The notes below the pieces were generated by a model. It was not told where the DNA came from, did not search any database, and saw only the letters and a list, made by a program, of their open reading frames with translations. DNA of 64,000 bases from Candidatus Zhuqueibacterota bacterium. GTDB taxonomy: Bacteria > Zhuqueibacterota > Zhuqueibacteria > Oceanimicrobiales > Oceanimicrobiaceae. Location of the stretch: the NCBI GenBank assembly GCA_029262055.1, contig JAJDAD010000003.1, positions 1-64,000 on the forward strand. The letters are read 5' to 3'. Within the stretch, counting starts at the first letter, position 1; every line of letters starts with the position of its first letter. Positions 10,501 to 17,597 of this stretch are shown in pieces. The position numbers and the translations under genes are program-made.

Positions 10501-10985
10501 TTGGTGACAAGCTCGCCGGTCCCGTGCTCGATTCCATCAATGAAAATCCTGACAGTATCGGTAGCGCCATCATAGGTCATCGCAATGTGATGCCATCGCT
10601 TAGGCGAAATCACCCCACCACCGGCTTTGTATTCGAAATTGCTACCATCATTTTCGATGGCTACTGATACCTCATTCTGCCCGCTGCCATCGATGAGCAG
10701 ACCCCAATCTTTCCACCTCTTGTCTAACCATTTTTGTATGACAGGTCTGTCTTTCGCCAGGTTGGTTAGGTTGATCCATACCTCGACCGTCTTACTACGG
10801 CCGGAACCGCCGCCAAGGTCGTCGGAATCAAGTATTTCGACATACCCGTCATCGCTGTCAAAACTGAGCGCTGACCCGCCATTCTGTGCAAAGAGTACAG
10901 GGCAAAGAAAGAGAGTAATTACAAAAATGTGAGAGAAGTGTCTCAATTTGGAGGGAGTGTCCGAAGTTGAATAGATGCTTATCAT
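4569..10985 (-). CDS. Giant T9SS-exported protein: LamG, Ig-like, propeller-like module, Big_9 and DNRLRE domains
   Basis: The protein has about 2138 residues. I use the ATG at 10985, which precedes a signal peptide ending CPVLFAQ; the frame also opens at a GTG at 11036. Domain order, approximate: LamG/concanavalin-like fold 35-235 (RWHHIAMTYDG, MDEVRIWE), Ig-like 280-375 (PNGGETLEPGTQRTISWTS), propeller-like module 380-760 shared with the next gene, two Big_9 repeats 765-960, then DNRLRE domains at about 970-1120, 1235-1390, 1600-1755 and 1865-2015 alternating with one or two Big_9 repeats. A T9SS sorting domain ends the protein (SNYPNPFNAETQIRYALP, then SGVYFVRLKAAG). DNRLRE/CBM96-type domains are known from carbohydrate-binding surface proteins. 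Export through the outer membrane by T9SS is family knowledge; the ligand is unknown. Confidence 0.9.
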   Translation of the reverse strand: MISIYSTSDTPSKLRHFSHIFVITLFLCPVLFAQNGGSALSFDSDDGYVEILDSDDLGGGSGRSKTVEVWINLTNLAKDRPVIQKWLDKRWKDWGLLIDGSGQNEVSVAIENDGSNFEYKAGGGVISPKRWHHIAMTYDGATDTVRIFIDGIEHGTGELVTNGGMPNTNANILVGGKHPNTPDKKFSGQMDEVRIWEHAKSASELRDNMNQTLLGTETGLVAYWKFDLIDGLVVDDLTANNHDGTLVGESTTSPEVTEPPKYVASSAPIFAGNFVFVASPNGGETLEPGTQRTISWTSEGAGPAVRIEYSTDAGLTWVDVISTTENDGEFDWTVPQDSTHDAVIRVTDIANGSLTDLSDNVFSVIDPAVIAPPPPVDEGSCLVVDNGYRDFFYGLGDVAQKPTENKPESKLWFNAGSWWGVLWDRQTLRYRIYKLDNASQCWLNTGIDVDERPQSAQDVLWDGSKLYVASRSTLDNTAALGPNEGKIFRFSYDAATETYSLDAGFPVAFMTEKVEALVLTKDSTGQLWTTWTKNSQVWVNRSLGDDLTWGQPFVLPVMGGDLDPDDISTIVAFGGNKVGVMWSNQVDFKGYFAVHEDGKSDLEWETRETALSSASANVMDDHMSLAVRQSTGEVVAAIKTNFSGTNETLIYFLKRSPAGSWSKHEVSIGADNVTRPMVLVDSETDSAYVFLSRFTAPRRIELKTTHLDNISFQAGEGRPFIYSQSDNDINNAKSTKQTVNSTTGVVVIASDHETRYYLHNLIGNGGGGGTNIAPIAMSDSAATTEDVPVQIDITANDTDPDGIIDKTTVAIVAQPASGAVAVDASGLATYTPSAGFIGGDSFDYTVSDNLGAASNTATVAVTVAAGGSNLPPIANDDVASTTEGSPVNINVTANDSDPDGTVDVTSVNIVTQPANGTVGVNVSGVVTYTPNAGFSGQDSFGYQVADNAGAASNTATVTVTVSSGGGGSTTLVFDATDDAQVKAGSPNENFDHKNTAKVQRNSFNAYYKFDVTGLAAPVLSAKLRLYVTDSSDDGGTVHKVSNDFQGTSQAWTEELLTWNNAPSIDGVALDNLGAVTVDTYVEFDVTAAISADGPCSFAIKNNSSDFAQYNVSEGSHPPELIIVTDGGGGTTNQAPIANADNATTGEGVPVQVDVLSNDSDSDGFLVPSTLLVTSQPTSGSVAVSSSTGAVTYTPNPGFSGADSFSYTVEDDDSAVSNQASVSLTVTASGGGGGTLTFQPTDDNQTKITAPSKNYGSKGTSKVERGTFNSHYRFTVSGLTGPIQSAIVRLQVTDAASDGGDNGGSIYVASNNHTGTSTAWAELTLTAGNGPDITGSSLSTVGAVTPLQIVDFDVTAAVTGNGTFSFCITGNSDNQVKYFTKEGSGNAPQLIVVEGTGGGGNVSPLAVDDSGTTLAGLGLAVDVLANDSDPDGTLDATTVALGTSPANGNAVVNPTTGVISYTPTSGFIGTDTFTYTVRDNEGAQSNAATVTINVLSDNDPPVAVDDSESTLENTAVLVPVLSNDSDSDGTLAPASVTIGNTAQNGGTTIDPGTGSITYTPNNGFTGSDSFTYTVDDNEGASSNEATVSITVTPQGGGGVLTFQAEHDGQVKLTEPGNNYGSKSTAKIDAGKFNSYFKFQVSGVTGNITQARIQLRVTDNSRDGSDDGGSFFSVSNNFAGTSSPWVESGLTAGNAPAIEGTALSSVGTVAINEEVEWDVTSAVNGNGTFSFALRNTSGNQAKYYTQEGAFGPQLIVSFGSGGGGNVPPVAQNDAGSTPENVNLVINILANDNDPDGALDATTVTVKSLPQNGSVQVNPTSGITTYTPVTGFQGADTFTYTVDDNEGATSNEATVSINVGSGGSTTLSFLSIEDAQVKVTEPARNYATKSTAKVEKNKFNAFFKFAVTGIGGTVQSARLRFFCTNGSDNGGSVHLVSNDFQGTTTAWVEGSLTAGNAPAIDSPASGQLGAVGLNTFVEVDITPALTGNGTFSFALQGQSNNQAAYHTKDGANAPELLVETGGSSASAFELALELADDASLKLDNTPELPQAFELNSNYPNPFNAETQIRYALPQAANVSLVIYNLIGQEVKTLVQSKQEAGFKVVAWNGRNASGTEVGSGVYFVRLKAAGRNFVQRVTLQK

Positions 10986-11263
10986 GGTTGCGATGTCCGT
11001 CTTATGAGGTCGTCTGTCTAAATCATCACGTAACACGAATCAAATCATTGTGTCTTTAACACTACATAACCTCTTGAAAGTACGGGACGTGGCTCTTCAT
11101 ACTCAAGCTTACTTGTCACCATTTTTTTGTCCTCTTCTTCACGATTTACGAGATGTGATATCCGCAATTGTGTATTTGAATTCGCAACTTCTGTACCAAA
11201 AATTGATAGCGCCTCAAACAAACCAGGTCAAGCGGATCCGGGAGGGTACCACCCGTCAAAGCC
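10986..11263. other. Intergenic region upstream of the giant T9SS protein
   Basis: There is no convincing coding sequence. The region must hold the promoter of the minus-strand gene starting at 10985, but I could not identify good -35 and -10 boxes. It is AT-richer than its surroundings. Confidence 0.4.
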
Positions 11264-12238
11264 CTAGCGGTGCCTAATCCTATCGATGTGGGTAAACCAG
11301 CGCTGTAGCCGTAAACGCAGGATGGGCAAAGTAGACTTCCGCGTGATATTTGTGCGCCGCAGTTTAAGAAGGTCCTCTTTCATTAAATCGTTGTGTCCGT
11401 CATTCACCGTAAATGCCAACTTAAAACCCTGCCGGCGAAGAATCTCCACAATTTCATCGTCATGACTGCCGTTAGGATAACAAAAAATCGGCAGCGTTTC
11501 CCCCATCTCCTTTCTTAAATCATTGAAAGAACCCACTACTTCATCTTCGACTTGTTGCCTATTTAATTGTGTCATAATAGGATGCGTACGCGTGTGCGGA
11601 CCCAGCGTAACACCCTCCTTAGCTAAAGAGCGCAGCTCGTCCCAGTCGAGAACAGTCTTGCGTTCTTCGCCTTCGGTTCCGGCCTGCTGACAAACCTCTT
11701 CAACGAACCGACAGGCTGCCTCGTGGCCCAGCGTCTTGACGTGACCTCGGAGTCGGGAGAAGTGGTGCAGGCGTTCCGTACGTGAAGTCAACCCCACGGT
11801 GCCGAAACCGGGAATATCAAGTTCAGAGGCTGGCCCTGAAACAAGTGCGCTAAAAAGCCGGTCCCACCAAAACATTCGACTCTCATCGCCCGGAAAGGCC
11901 GTCGGCACGAAAACCGTAGCGGGGAGATCATATTCCTTCATGATCGGCCACGCCTTTTCCTTGAAGTCACAGTATGCGTCGTCAAATGTAATCAGGACTG
12001 ACCGGTCCGGTAAGATCCGGGAGTCCTCAACCGCAGCCAGCAGTTGCGGCAGTGAAATCACGTTGTACTTAGACTGTAGAAACCGCATGTGTTGTCTAAA
12101 AACATCCGGGGTCGCGCTGATCAGGCGTGGATCTAACGTCGGCGTCGCTTCAGGATCGTCGATGCGGTGGTAAGTGATTATTCTTAGCATATTGTTCAAG
12201 TGCATTTTGACGGCTGTCCTTGCAGTCACGCCAAACAT
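11264..12238 (-). CDS. Polysaccharide deacetylase (CE4/NodB-like)
   Basis: The protein has up to 324 residues. The NodB-type motifs are visible: TYHRIDD near the start, the metal and catalytic segment LITFDDAYCDF, DLPATVFVPT, the histidine motif HTRTHP and FCYPNGSHDDEI. The family removes N-acetyl groups from chitin-like or peptidoglycan-type polymers or from membrane-linked saccharides. There is no signal peptide, so a cytoplasmic or membrane-associated role in polysaccharide synthesis is more likely than secretion. The start is uncertain: ATGs at 12238, 12205 (AAGGA about 11 nt upstream) and 12190 are all possible, and the domain itself begins right after the last one. Neighbours give no clear pathway. 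Confidence 0.85.
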   Translation of the reverse strand: MFGVTARTAVKMHLNNMLRIITYHRIDDPEATPTLDPRLISATPDVFRQHMRFLQSKYNVISLPQLLAAVEDSRILPDRSVLITFDDAYCDFKEKAWPIMKEYDLPATVFVPTAFPGDESRMFWWDRLFSALVSGPASELDIPGFGTVGLTSRTERLHHFSRLRGHVKTLGHEAACRFVEEVCQQAGTEGEERKTVLDWDELRSLAKEGVTLGPHTRTHPIMTQLNRQQVEDEVVGSFNDLRKEMGETLPIFCYPNGSHDDEIVEILRRQGFKLAFTVNDGHNDLMKEDLLKLRRTNITRKSTLPILRLRLQRWFTHIDRIRHR

Positions 12239-12342
12239 GACGCCGATTTAATATTTTTCGGCACAATTGGTGAATTTTTGAGGATTAATGGAGTAACACA
12301 GTAGGAATACGGTCATCTGAGCCCTACGCGGAAGGTCGATAC

Positions 12343-13113
12343 TCACACCCCGCCCTTGCCGGCCTTCCCGAAAAACGCTGCCAGAGCCTTGCGATGGTCT
12401 TCGCTGGTCAGGGCCTGGCCAAACAACTTCAATTCTCTCCTGATCGCATCCTCGATAGCGGCACGATTCGTTGTGTTTAACAGGGACTTGGTTTGCCGCA
12501 ACGTGCCGGCCGGCAAAGCGGCCAGGGACTCGCACTTCTGTATAGCCACCGCCTCGACTTCAGCGTCATCGCAGATGGTGCTCACCAGCCCGAGTTGTTC
12601 TGCCCGCGCAACACCAAACGGTTCCCCGAGCAGCAGGGTCTCGCTTGCCGGCACCCGGCCAGCGACTTGACACAGGACGTAAGTGCTCCCGAACTCCGGC
12701 ACAAGGCCCAGCTTTGTGAAAGGCAAAGAAAGAACGGCAGTGCGCCCCGCGACCACAACATCGCAATGCATAAGCATGGTCACCCCGATGCCAACCGCCA
12801 GGCCGTTCACCGCAGCCACGACGGGCTTCTCAAAACTGAGAAGATCCTGCATGAAACGAACAGTAGGCAGCTCTTCGAGCCTGAGCTTGCCTTGATTGGC
12901 TTTGGAGAAATCGTGCAAGTCATCACCGCTGCAAAAAGCGTCTCCTTTTGCTTGAATCAGAACCACGCGAACATCTTCATCAGCAGCAGCTCTGCTCAGC
13001 CCAGCACTCATGCTCTCATACATTGCAAGCGTCAAAGCATTCTTCTTATCAATTCTATTCAGGCAGATACTGAAGACACAGCCATTTTTCATTAATATTA
13101 CGTTACTTTCCAC
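12343..13113 (-). CDS. Enoyl-CoA hydratase/isomerase (crotonase family)
   Basis: The protein has 256 residues, the usual length for the family. Visible crotonase features are the oxyanion-hole segments around AKGDAFCSGDDL and VVAAVNGLAVGIGVTM, followed by LPFTKLGLVPEFGS, where family members carry catalytic Glu residues. It would hydrate or isomerise an enoyl-CoA in the cytoplasm. The start is a GTG at 13113 with AAAGG six bases upstream; the later ATG at 13092 has no well-spaced site. It lies 58 nt behind the AKR-RidA fusion and may be in the same transcript. It could serve in fatty-acid or phenylacetate catabolism, but the paa-like genes lie 20 kb away, so the substrate is open. Confidence 0.88.
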   Translation of the reverse strand: MESNVILMKNGCVFSICLNRIDKKNALTLAMYESMSAGLSRAAADEDVRVVLIQAKGDAFCSGDDLHDFSKANQGKLRLEELPTVRFMQDLLSFEKPVVAAVNGLAVGIGVTMLMHCDVVVAGRTAVLSLPFTKLGLVPEFGSTYVLCQVAGRVPASETLLLGEPFGVARAEQLGLVSTICDDAEVEAVAIQKCESLAALPAGTLRQTKSLLNTTNRAAIEDAIRRELKLFGQALTSEDHRKALAAFFGKAGKGGV

Positions 13114-13171
13114 AATTTACCTTTCATTACATAAATCATCCGGCACGAGCGCTCAGCTCTCTTAGAATAAT

Positions 13172-14626
13172 CTAAGGAACGACAGCCTCAGCCTCCATTT
13201 CCACGAGATATTCAGACCCGATCAGGGATGCCTGCACCAGTGTGTTGGCAGGTTGAATATCTCTGAACCGTGCCCCATGAGCCCGAGCAACAGCCTCCCA
13301 ATCGTCAAGATTCTTTATGAACAGCCTTGTGCGCACGACATTGTGCAATTGTCCACCCAGAGATTCGATGGCTCCTGCGATTTTATCGATCACAAAGTGC
13401 AGTTGAGCTTCCGCGTCCATGCCCCCAATCACCCTCTCTCCCAGCGTGGCAGTTGTTCCTGAGACCAGGATGCGGTTATCGTGCCGCACCGCCCTGCTGA
13501 AACCGGCGATATCCTCCCAAATCGTTCCGCTCAAAACCCTTTGTCTGCCGTCCGTGCCGGACCGGGCCGTATATGGCGGCGGCATGGAGTCAATATGATG
13601 ACTGAGATCACCCGATGCAGTCAAAAACGGCGGTCGCCGGTATTCGTCACCGCAGTCGCCGGGGATACGCTCCAGGGCAGACACGGCCTCCGCGATCTCG
13701 GCTGTGTCTTGTTCATCCAGAGAGAACTGAAACAAGCGCCGGTTATCGTCCAGATGCTCGCTCTCTCCAAGCCTGGCGCCCACGATTATGCCACCGACGG
13801 CAGGTTCGGCCAGAATGGCTTTACAAGCGACATTAGCCATTGAAACATCTCTGCGCCGTGCAACACTGTGCAAAACGCGCAATAAGCCCTGAAAAGCCGC
13901 CCAACCCCCGGCGTGGTCAATGAACCGCTTGTACTTCATTTGCGACCAGGTGGCCAGCGCATCGATGGCAGGTTCGGGACGATCCAGCCACTTTTCAGTT
14001 AGAAGACCACCGGCGACGGTTCCAAACGCGAGCAATTTCACCCCGTGTTGCGCGCAGACGCGTGACAGACCATATTTGGCGCGTTGATCAAGAAGCGAAA
14101 AACAGACCTGATTAGAAACAATCTCGATTCCGCTGTGCAGGACTATTCCTAGATGCACGGCATCAAAGTTAGTGACCCCAAGGTGCCGGATCAGCCCCAT
14201 CTCTTTAAACTCCTGTAGCCAAAACAGGTACTCCAGCCAATTCGGATCTGTATAATTCCAGGCGTGAAATTGTAGAAAGTCGAGTTGGCTGACCTGCATT
14301 CTGTCTAGTGAGCGCTGCACGGCTGCAAGGGCCTTTGCACGCGTGGCGGATTCCGGTTTAGGCACCCACTTAGTCAGCAACTCTACGGGCGCTGCTCCGG
14401 GTGTATTTTTAAAATGCCCGGCTACTTCTTCCGCCGAACCGTAATGGTCCGCCATGTCAAAAGTTGTAAAGCCCGCTTCAGCGTAGGGTGCCATGCATCT
14501 GGCGGTTGCTTCCAGGTCCAGTTTACGGTCCTCGCGCTCCATGTCCGCGATCTGCCAAAGACCGGTCAGGACACGCGAAATTGTAAATCCGGGAGCCAGT
14601 TGGCAACGTCCGATGGTTTCAGGCAT
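13172..14626 (-). CDS. Aldo/keto reductase-RidA fusion protein
   Basis: The protein has 484 residues in two parts. Residues 1 to about 330 are an aldo/keto reductase: FTTFDMADHYGSAEEVAGHF holds the conserved Asp/Tyr, followed by QLDFLQFHAWNY and LGVTNFD. Residues about 360-484 are a RidA/YjgF domain (ILVSGTTA ... VVRTRLFIKNLDDWEAV ... PANTLVQASLIGSEYLVEMEAEAVV). The AKR part would reduce carbonyls with NADPH; RidA domains hydrolyse reactive enamines or imines. The arginine in VVRTRLFIKN fits an active RidA but I cannot prove it. The start is strong: GGAG nine bases upstream overlaps the stop of the permease gene, six bases away, which suggests translational coupling and a role on a permease-imported amine or amino acid. 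Confidence 0.88.
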   Translation of the reverse strand: MPETIGRCQLAPGFTISRVLTGLWQIADMEREDRKLDLEATARCMAPYAEAGFTTFDMADHYGSAEEVAGHFKNTPGAAPVELLTKWVPKPESATRAKALAAVQRSLDRMQVSQLDFLQFHAWNYTDPNWLEYLFWLQEFKEMGLIRHLGVTNFDAVHLGIVLHSGIEIVSNQVCFSLLDQRAKYGLSRVCAQHGVKLLAFGTVAGGLLTEKWLDRPEPAIDALATWSQMKYKRFIDHAGGWAAFQGLLRVLHSVARRRDVSMANVACKAILAEPAVGGIIVGARLGESEHLDDNRRLFQFSLDEQDTAEIAEAVSALERIPGDCGDEYRRPPFLTASGDLSHHIDSMPPPYTARSGTDGRQRVLSGTIWEDIAGFSRAVRHDNRILVSGTTATLGERVIGGMDAEAQLHFVIDKIAGAIESLGGQLHNVVRTRLFIKNLDDWEAVARAHGARFRDIQPANTLVQASLIGSEYLVEMEAEAVVP

Positions 14627-14632
14627 AGTCGA

Positions 14633-16132
14633 TTACTCCGGAGGCAAGGTGGCAAAAAGTGCGTCTACATCGACGCCCCTGGCACGCAGAATGCGCATTT
14701 CCCGCACATAAATCAAGGAACCGATAGCCATGACCGCCAGCCACAAGTAGGTTGAACTGAAATACCAGGCGGCCGGTGAGGTCAGGTCTTTCCAGATATG
14801 GACTGCCAGAAAGAGTCCCAGCAGAACAATACCCAGAACAGAGATCACCAATTGTAGCCTGCGCGAGGAGATCACGCGCACATTGCGCGCGATTCCGGGG
14901 TTACGTACGGGCAGGGTCAGCACCGACAGGCACATGAACAGGAAATTCACTAACATCGACATCACCAGAAGATCCACGCCGAGAAAGAAATCACCTGCCA
15001 GATAGCACCCCAGGATCCCGACGGTAGCCATGCCCCCACTCAACAGAATAGCCCTGTTGGGCGTATGCCATTTCGGGTGAACGTAGGCAATATGCTTAGG
15101 AAAGATGCCGTCCTCTGCCCAGGCGAACATCAGACGCGAAACTGCGAGTAACATAGCTGGCAAGTCGTTGAGCAGCGCAATGGCGGCACCAAAAACAATC
15201 GCCACGGTCCAGCCTGCCGGAAGAAGCAATCCGAGCAAACCCGGCGCTGTCAGGTCGCGGCTCAAGGATTCTTGAGCAATGTAACTCCACGGTACGGCGT
15301 GGTAAACGGCGGCAGTGAACAGAATGTAGAATGTGCTCACGACACCGACCGCAATCGCGATGGCCAACGGCAGGGAACGAGAGGGGTTCCGGGCCTCGCC
15401 ACCCGCCTGCGCGATTGAATCAAATCCAATGAAGGTGGCAAAAAGCACCGCTGCCGCGGCAAGATGTGTGCTGAAATCAAATGGAGGCACGGTGGTCGTC
15501 GGCAGTTGCATCCCTTCCTTGTGCCAAAGCGCGCCCGCGAAATCAGCATGGTCGAAAGAAAAGCCGGCCACTATGACGATGGCGCCAAGACCAAACATCA
15601 GGAACATGAGCGGCACCAGTGTTTTTTGATAGAGTTGTACCCCGCGTAAATTGACTACCACAAAAGTCCAGAGAAACACTAACGCGATCAGGAACCGGAC
15701 CGGTCCCATGTCAAGGATGGCCCCTGCAGTCTCAAAACTGAGAGCGAGGGCTACATCGCGCAGGAAGGGCACTATCACGTAGGACACAATGCCAATGGCG
15801 ATCGAGAGCCCAAACCACTGTGAAAAACTCGCCACAAAGCCGAGGTAGGGACTGAGAGCCCGGCTGGCGTAAACATAGCTCCCACCTGCACGTGGCATTG
15901 CTGAGCCGAGAATGGCATAGCTTAGAGCAGCAAGAATAGCCGGCACAGCGGCGAACAGATACGCCTCAAGGACGAAAGGCCCAATGCCGGGCACGTTCCG
16001 CTGAATCATAAATGGAATGATATTGATGGCTGCACCCAACATCGAACAGATGCCGGTGGCTGCCAGTCCCAGCAGGCCCATTTCGCGTGACAGCCCGCTG
16101 TCCCGCCGAATATCGTGGTTCGGTAGACTCAT
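14633..16132 (-). CDS. APC-family amino acid/polyamine permease
   Basis: The protein has 499 residues and about twelve hydrophobic segments, beginning LGLLGLAATGICSMLGAAIN, the glycine-rich first helix of APC transporters. PRAGGSYVYASRALSPYLGF is the next conserved motif. It should be an inner-membrane symporter or exchanger for amino acids or amines; the substrate cannot be read from the sequence. The next gene, the AKR-RidA fusion, begins six bases after its stop. The far side is a 335-bp divergent intergenic region. Confidence 0.9.
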   Translation of the reverse strand: MSLPNHDIRRDSGLSREMGLLGLAATGICSMLGAAINIIPFMIQRNVPGIGPFVLEAYLFAAVPAILAALSYAILGSAMPRAGGSYVYASRALSPYLGFVASFSQWFGLSIAIGIVSYVIVPFLRDVALALSFETAGAILDMGPVRFLIALVFLWTFVVVNLRGVQLYQKTLVPLMFLMFGLGAIVIVAGFSFDHADFAGALWHKEGMQLPTTTVPPFDFSTHLAAAAVLFATFIGFDSIAQAGGEARNPSRSLPLAIAIAVGVVSTFYILFTAAVYHAVPWSYIAQESLSRDLTAPGLLGLLLPAGWTVAIVFGAAIALLNDLPAMLLAVSRLMFAWAEDGIFPKHIAYVHPKWHTPNRAILLSGGMATVGILGCYLAGDFFLGVDLLVMSMLVNFLFMCLSVLTLPVRNPGIARNVRVISSRRLQLVISVLGIVLLGLFLAVHIWKDLTSPAAWYFSSTYLWLAVMAIGSLIYVREMRILRARGVDVDALFATLPPE

Positions 16133-16467
16133 CGAGGTAAATAACCTTACAGTTTTTTAGTAGGAATCCCGGACACAGCGAGCAACGTAAGGATTTTCGA
16201 TCAAATTCGCAAGTCCGTCTCAATTGCCTCGTCGGCGTAGCCGGAAAACTTTCTGCCCCACTTGGCAAACGCACGAAGTCCCGGTAGCCGCTCAACTTCA
16301 GTGCCTTGAAAAGTCATTGTGCATCAGAACAAATCCGTTGCGCATCTCCTGCCGGTTCTCTAAATTATTGTTAAGTCTCTCAAGCCAAGGCAGGCATATC
16401 CGATGGGTAATCCGACAACGCTACCTCTTCCCTATTCCGAACCGCCGTTTTGAGTACGAGTCAAAGC
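16133..16467. other. Divergent intergenic region between permease and epimerase genes
   Basis: Both neighbouring genes point away from it, so it should contain two promoters. I saw no convincing sigma-70-like pair, operator palindrome or small gene. Confidence 0.4.
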
Positions 16468-17562
16468 ATGCACAAGAACGCCGTCATAGTGACGGGCGCA
16501 GCGGGGTTCATCGGTTCATCTATCGTCGCGGCCCTGTCAAATGACTACGAAATCGTCGCACTCGACAAACGTGTGCCGGGCGAGAGTCTGGTCTCGACAG
16601 CCCCCTCCGTCCGGTGGCTGCAGATCGATATTGGCGACGCTGCCGCAGTCACGCAAGCTTTCCGGTACACACAAGAGCACTTCGGTCAGGTGGATTTCGT
16701 CATTCACCTGGCAGCCTACTACCATTTCGGCAACGACTGGCGGCCGGAGTATGAGGAGTCCAATATTCACGGAACGGAAAATATTATACAGGCTGCCATC
16801 GCCGGTGGGGCGCGCCGGCTCATTTTCGCTAGCAGCATTGCCGCTATGGAACCAGCGCCCCTCGATCAGCCATTGACGGAAAACTCAGCAACCAGTGATT
16901 ACCTGCCATATGCCCGCTCAAAATCACTCGGAGAAGAAATCGTCAAACGTTTCGCCGACCAACTTCCGGGTATCGTGCTAAGGATTGGCGGTGTGTTTAG
17001 CGACTGGTGCGAACTCCCACCTCTATTCAGTTTGCTCAGACTATGGACGGCGCCTCTTCCCTTCCGGGCTACAATGCCGGGAAAAGGCAAGTCCGGGCTC
17101 CCCTATATCCATCTGTCGGACGTCGTGAATGTTGTGAAGTCCTGCCTCGCAAACGAACACCACCTTGATTCTCATGAAGTCTTCCTGGCCTCTCAGCATG
17201 GCACGGTCTTCCATCAAGATATCTACCGGGCCGTGCTGGACCCACTATCACAAAAGAAAGGCCGGTTACAACCCATCCGAATACCTGCGTCTGTGGCAAG
17301 GTCCGCCCTGACTGCTAAAGTCTTGCTGGAGAAGGCGCTGCAGAAGCCATCCTATCAACACCCCTGGATGATTGATTTCATCGATCGTCCCTGGGTGGTG
17401 GACACGACTGGTACACGCGAAAAGCTAGGATGGCAGTGCACTCCTGGCATGGGTGTTTTGGACCGGCTGCCGGTTATTCTGCACCACTATCGAACACGAC
17501 GCAGAGACTGGATGGCCAGGAACAATCGCCGTAATACGGCGCAGTATGAGTATCTTGGTTAG
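16468..17562 (+). CDS. NAD-dependent epimerase/dehydratase (extended SDR)
   Basis: The protein has about 364 residues. The nucleotide-binding motif VTGAAGFIGSS is at the N-terminus, DFVIHLAAYYHFGNDWRPE follows, and the catalytic pattern Ser ... YxxxK appears as YARSKSLGEE near residue 150. Extended SDRs of this kind epimerise, reduce or dehydrate sugars, sterols or acyl substrates with NAD(P). I chose ATG 16468 rather than the in-frame TTG six codons upstream. The next plus-strand gene, another SDR-type protein, starts 35 bp later. The substrate is unknown; a 3-beta-HSD-like or UDP-sugar-type activity are both possible. Confidence 0.82.
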   Translation: MHKNAVIVTGAAGFIGSSIVAALSNDYEIVALDKRVPGESLVSTAPSVRWLQIDIGDAAAVTQAFRYTQEHFGQVDFVIHLAAYYHFGNDWRPEYEESNIHGTENIIQAAIAGGARRLIFASSIAAMEPAPLDQPLTENSATSDYLPYARSKSLGEEIVKRFADQLPGIVLRIGGVFSDWCELPPLFSLLRLWTAPLPFRATMPGKGKSGLPYIHLSDVVNVVKSCLANEHHLDSHEVFLASQHGTVFHQDIYRAVLDPLSQKKGRLQPIRIPASVARSALTAKVLLEKALQKPSYQHPWMIDFIDRPWVVDTTGTREKLGWQCTPGMGVLDRLPVILHHYRTRRRDWMARNNRRNTAQYEYLG

Positions 17563-17597
17563 TCGTCCCGCAATCTACATATCTTTCTGGAGCGAAT

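Noticed and set aside
12248-12535. A 95-codon minus-strand frame overlapping the enoyl-CoA hydratase end
   Set aside because: It covers the crotonase gene in another frame, has no domain and an unusual Arg/Gly-rich composition.
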